Shown here piece by piece: positions 5,127 through 7,546 of a stretch of 7,546 bases of DNA. The notes beneath the pieces are model-generated. The model did no database searches. It was not told the DNA's origin and saw nothing but the letters and a program-made list of their open reading frames with translations. Numbering within the stretch: the first letter of the stretch is position 1; the number at the start of each line of letters is the position of its first letter. Location: positions 1 through 7,546 of the forward strand of contig CAYVOX010000150.1 in assembly GCA_964453035.1 (NCBI GenBank), written 5' to 3'. Position numbers and translations under genes: made by a program. This DNA comes from CAYVOX01 sp964453035 (GTDB lineage Bacteria > Chloroflexota > Anaerolineae > Anaerolineales > Anaerolineaceae).

Positions 5127-7546
5127 ATGAAAACCAAACTGTGGTATCTGATTACCTTAATTGTCATACTCAGTATGACAGCCGGCATGGCGCTGGCGGA
5201 AGACGGGTTGATCTTCCGCAAGAACATCAGCAAGACGCCGGATTGGGAGACGGAGAAAGCCGCCATCTTCATGATGGATTTCTACGTCCCGGCCCAGGCC
5301 TCGACAGGCGAACTTTTAACTGAACCCATCGAGTATGTTCTCGCGGATTTAACAACTCCTGCGGAATATGATGGTCGCTATTTCGCCAAACCCCTGGTGA
5401 CCGTCTATATCGATGGGCCATCGACGCACACCTTCAACGAGGAAGAGGGCGCTCCGGTTTCTCTGAACGGCGGCATCGTCTTCGGCGAAATGGACGCCTT
5501 TGCAGCCATTTCACTGGATGACGGCACCACCTGGAAGACGACCAACATCTCCCGGTCAGCCGACCTTTCTTCGATGAACGTCTCGCTGCCCGAACCGGCT
5601 GCTTACCCGGGCCACGTCCACAACGTGGTGCACCAGGTCTTCAACGACAACATCCTGGTAGCCTGGACCTCCAAGTACTGCGAAGGCGGCACGCCGCTGT
5701 ATTCGCTGACCCCCACAACCGATGATCCAGCCTCTGATTTCGAAGTTGATTACCTGACTGACCTGGAAGAGACATACGGTAAGGACGCCGTTTACCTCTA
5801 CGACCTGTTTGGCGTGGGCGGCAACCAGGGCATGGTGGATTACACCGAACAGGGTTACCCCGAGATCGGCGAAATCCCCTTCTCCTGCGTGTGGACCGCG
5901 CGCGGCAAGCTGCTGGCTGCGGATGATCCCTCCACAACGGACGTGACTGAAACCGTCCACGTGATGTGGACCAAGCCGGAACGCCTGACATCCGGCAAGC
6001 GCGATGCCAACCTGCCCGCGGTCGATTGCGCGGCTGGCGCGGGCTGCATGCTCACCTGGCAGGAAGACCCCGAAGGCCTGCGCCCCGGACAGGGCCTCGG
6101 CCCGGGCGAGGGCTGGTCTGGCGCGGTGGCCTGGCAGGAAACCGATGTCTGGTATTCACACATCACTCAGGCTGACTTCGACAAGGTCTTTGCGGATGAG
6201 GATACGGTTGGAGCCATTACGATGGCAGAATTTGCGCTGCTGGCGGATACCAATATGCCCAAAGCCTACGTGCCGATGGCGGCCCCGGTGCGGTTGACCG
6301 ATAATGCCAAGTGCAAATACCAGAGTTCTTCAACCGATGAAACAAAGCAGGAAGATCCTTACTGCTACATTGACTTCGATACCATTGATGATATCGATGT
6401 CACCAATGTGGCGACATTGATGGATCTAACTACACCAGAGGCAGATGCTGATTTCTGCATGACATCAATGGTTTATGAGAATTCAAGCGGCGTGGAAATT
6501 GATGTCTGCGTGGATGAGAACGATCGTCCTTTGATCGGACGGACGGCCTCCACCCGCGTGCGCATGAATTTCAAACCTTACACCAAGACAGACCTCACCA
6601 AGAGCGCCTGGATCGTCATGGCAGCCGAGAAATCCAAAGCCATGGGCGATGTCTGCGTTGACGATGAAGCCACTGAATGTGAACCCATCGACATCGGCAA
6701 GGACGTGTGGTACTACTCCTTCGACCCGTTCAAAACCGGTGAAGATGAAGCCATGGTGCTGCAGGGCGGCATGCTCAACCAGCCGGCGCAGTGCAACTTC
6801 GACTCCGGCCTGGATGACCCGCTGTGCGATGGACTGGAAGAGGGAGACTTCTATCCAATCCAATATGACGAACGCGACGTAGAAAATGATGGAACTGTAG
6901 ATAGTAGTTACCCATACTATCTCACCGAGATCGCCCGCCGCTTCGCGCTGACCACCAACTCGGTGGCAGATGCGGTCGCTTCTGAAAGCGGCCTTTCCGC
7001 CATGCTCATCTACAAGCAGGGCATCATCAACCAGGGCGGCCCGGCGGATATCATGCTGCGGCGTGTGGTTATCCCGGATGATTTTGACCCCGCGGTGGAT
7101 AACCCTTATGCCTTTGAGAACATGGAATGTGCCGATTGGGAGTTTGAGGACGGCAGCAACCCCAACTACCTGCAGGGCGTGTGCCTCAGCCCGGCCATCA
7201 ACATCACCGCCAACACTATCGTCACCTGCGACCCGGATGCAGCCGACAGCGCTGCCTGCGCTGACCTGTGGCCTTTGAACGACGACGGCAGCAACAATGT
7301 CCCCGGCGACTTCCCGAAGATTTATGAATGGCGCCAGTGCGACGGTGTAGCCTCAATCGATAGCTGCGAAGGTGACAACGACCTGGACGACCAGGCCTGG
7401 GAAAACCCCTTTGACGTGGCCAAGGGCCATCGCGGCTACCTGGATAAAGACGTCGTCATGATCATGTACGCCTGGGCGCCCAACTGGAACTCCAACACCG
7501 TCGGCAACGACCACTACAACCTGTACGTGCGGCGCTCGTTCGACGG
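5127..7546 (+). CDS. Large secreted Asp-box-containing protein, 3' truncated by window edge
   Basis: The frame stays open for 806 codons and runs off the window. A typical signal peptide (MKTK, hydrophobic core to about 20, MALA with cleavage predicted after A24) shows export. There is a canonical Asp-box, SLDDGTTW (129-136), and a second apparently starting at the window edge (YVRRSFD, 800-806); such motifs mark beta-propeller folds of the sialidase/BNR type. A conserved-looking Trp/Gly block lies at about 307-346 (CMLTWQEDPEG, PGEGWSG, VWYSHI). Later parts are acidic with spaced cysteines (for example VCVDDEATEC, RQCDGVASIDSC), suggesting disulfides and perhaps calcium sites. The block recalls proteins annotated 'choice-of-anchor O', large surface proteins with varied C-terminal sorting signals; this match is from memory and the diagnostic C-terminus is missing. 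No catalytic residues can be named. It lies downstream of the 77-aa gene on the same strand, probably in the same operon. Confidence 0.88.
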   Translation, partial: MKTKLWYLITLIVILSMTAGMALAEDGLIFRKNISKTPDWETEKAAIFMMDFYVPAQASTGELLTEPIEYVLADLTTPAEYDGRYFAKPLVTVYIDGPSTHTFNEEEGAPVSLNGGIVFGEMDAFAAISLDDGTTWKTTNISRSADLSSMNVSLPEPAAYPGHVHNVVHQVFNDNILVAWTSKYCEGGTPLYSLTPTTDDPASDFEVDYLTDLEETYGKDAVYLYDLFGVGGNQGMVDYTEQGYPEIGEIPFSCVWTARGKLLAADDPSTTDVTETVHVMWTKPERLTSGKRDANLPAVDCAAGAGCMLTWQEDPEGLRPGQGLGPGEGWSGAVAWQETDVWYSHITQADFDKVFADEDTVGAITMAEFALLADTNMPKAYVPMAAPVRLTDNAKCKYQSSSTDETKQEDPYCYIDFDTIDDIDVTNVATLMDLTTPEADADFCMTSMVYENSSGVEIDVCVDENDRPLIGRTASTRVRMNFKPYTKTDLTKSAWIVMAAEKSKAMGDVCVDDEATECEPIDIGKDVWYYSFDPFKTGEDEAMVLQGGMLNQPAQCNFDSGLDDPLCDGLEEGDFYPIQYDERDVENDGTVDSSYPYYLTEIARRFALTTNSVADAVASESGLSAMLIYKQGIINQGGPADIMLRRVVIPDDFDPAVDNPYAFENMECADWEFEDGSNPNYLQGVCLSPAINITANTIVTCDPDAADSAACADLWPLNDDGSNNVPGDFPKIYEWRQCDGVASIDSCEGDNDLDDQAWENPFDVAKGHRGYLDKDVVMIMYAWAPNWNSNTVGNDHYNLYVRRSFD

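Noticed and set aside
5556..5960. Minus-strand open frame inside the secreted-protein gene
   Set aside because: The plus strand carries an 806-codon frame with signal peptide and strong Shine-Dalgarno; the reverse frame has no motif or ribosome site.

Overview
The window looks like a chromosomal stretch of a GC-rich, free-living bacterium, most likely a member of the Chloroflexota (Anaerolineae-like). The main pointers are a SARP/BTAD-type regulator carrying the His-rich plus CPEC segment that I associate with Chloroflexota BTAD proteins, a small 'YLSFLLRVW' protein of a type common in that phylum, and large exported proteins of the subtilase and Asp-box kinds. This assignment rests on remembered family patterns, not on a search. 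No mobile element, CRISPR array, tRNA or rRNA is visible.

Layout: (1) 1-729 is the 3' end of an exported subtilisin-like (S8) protease gene: the end of a PA domain, the catalytic-Ser block, a Gly linker and an Ig-like C-terminal domain. A clear intrinsic terminator follows. (2) 990-3315 is a two-gene operon with an 11-bp overlap. It encodes a membrane histidine kinase (extracellular Cache-like sensor, HAMP, HisKA, HATPase) and a stand-alone Rcp1-type receiver protein. A sigma70-like promoter with a small perfect palindrome in its spacer precedes it. (3) 3285-4637, on the minus strand and overlapping the receiver gene tail-to-tail by 31 bp, encodes a winged-helix/BTAD regulator fused to a GGDEF-like domain. 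That domain has lost its active site (QEDEF instead of GGDEF) but keeps an RxxD motif at the inhibitory-site spacing. (4) 4638-4810 is an AT-rich divergent regulatory region with three tandem 11-bp direct repeats, the arrangement expected of a SARP-family binding site, just upstream of an extended -10 element reading rightward. (5) 4811-5044 encodes a 77-residue conserved-type small protein. A possible 23-codon mini-ORF follows, and then from 5127 past the window end a long secreted protein with a signal peptide, Asp-box motifs and acidic Cys-containing segments.

Working model (inference): the BTAD/degenerate-GGDEF protein binds the 11-bp repeats and drives the divergent small-protein/secreted-protein operon, possibly in response to a cyclic dinucleotide, while also influencing its own promoter. 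The neighbouring kinase-receiver pair has no DNA-binding output and may feed into the same circuit, but the sequence does not show a link. The regulator and its repeat array are the most interesting part of the window.
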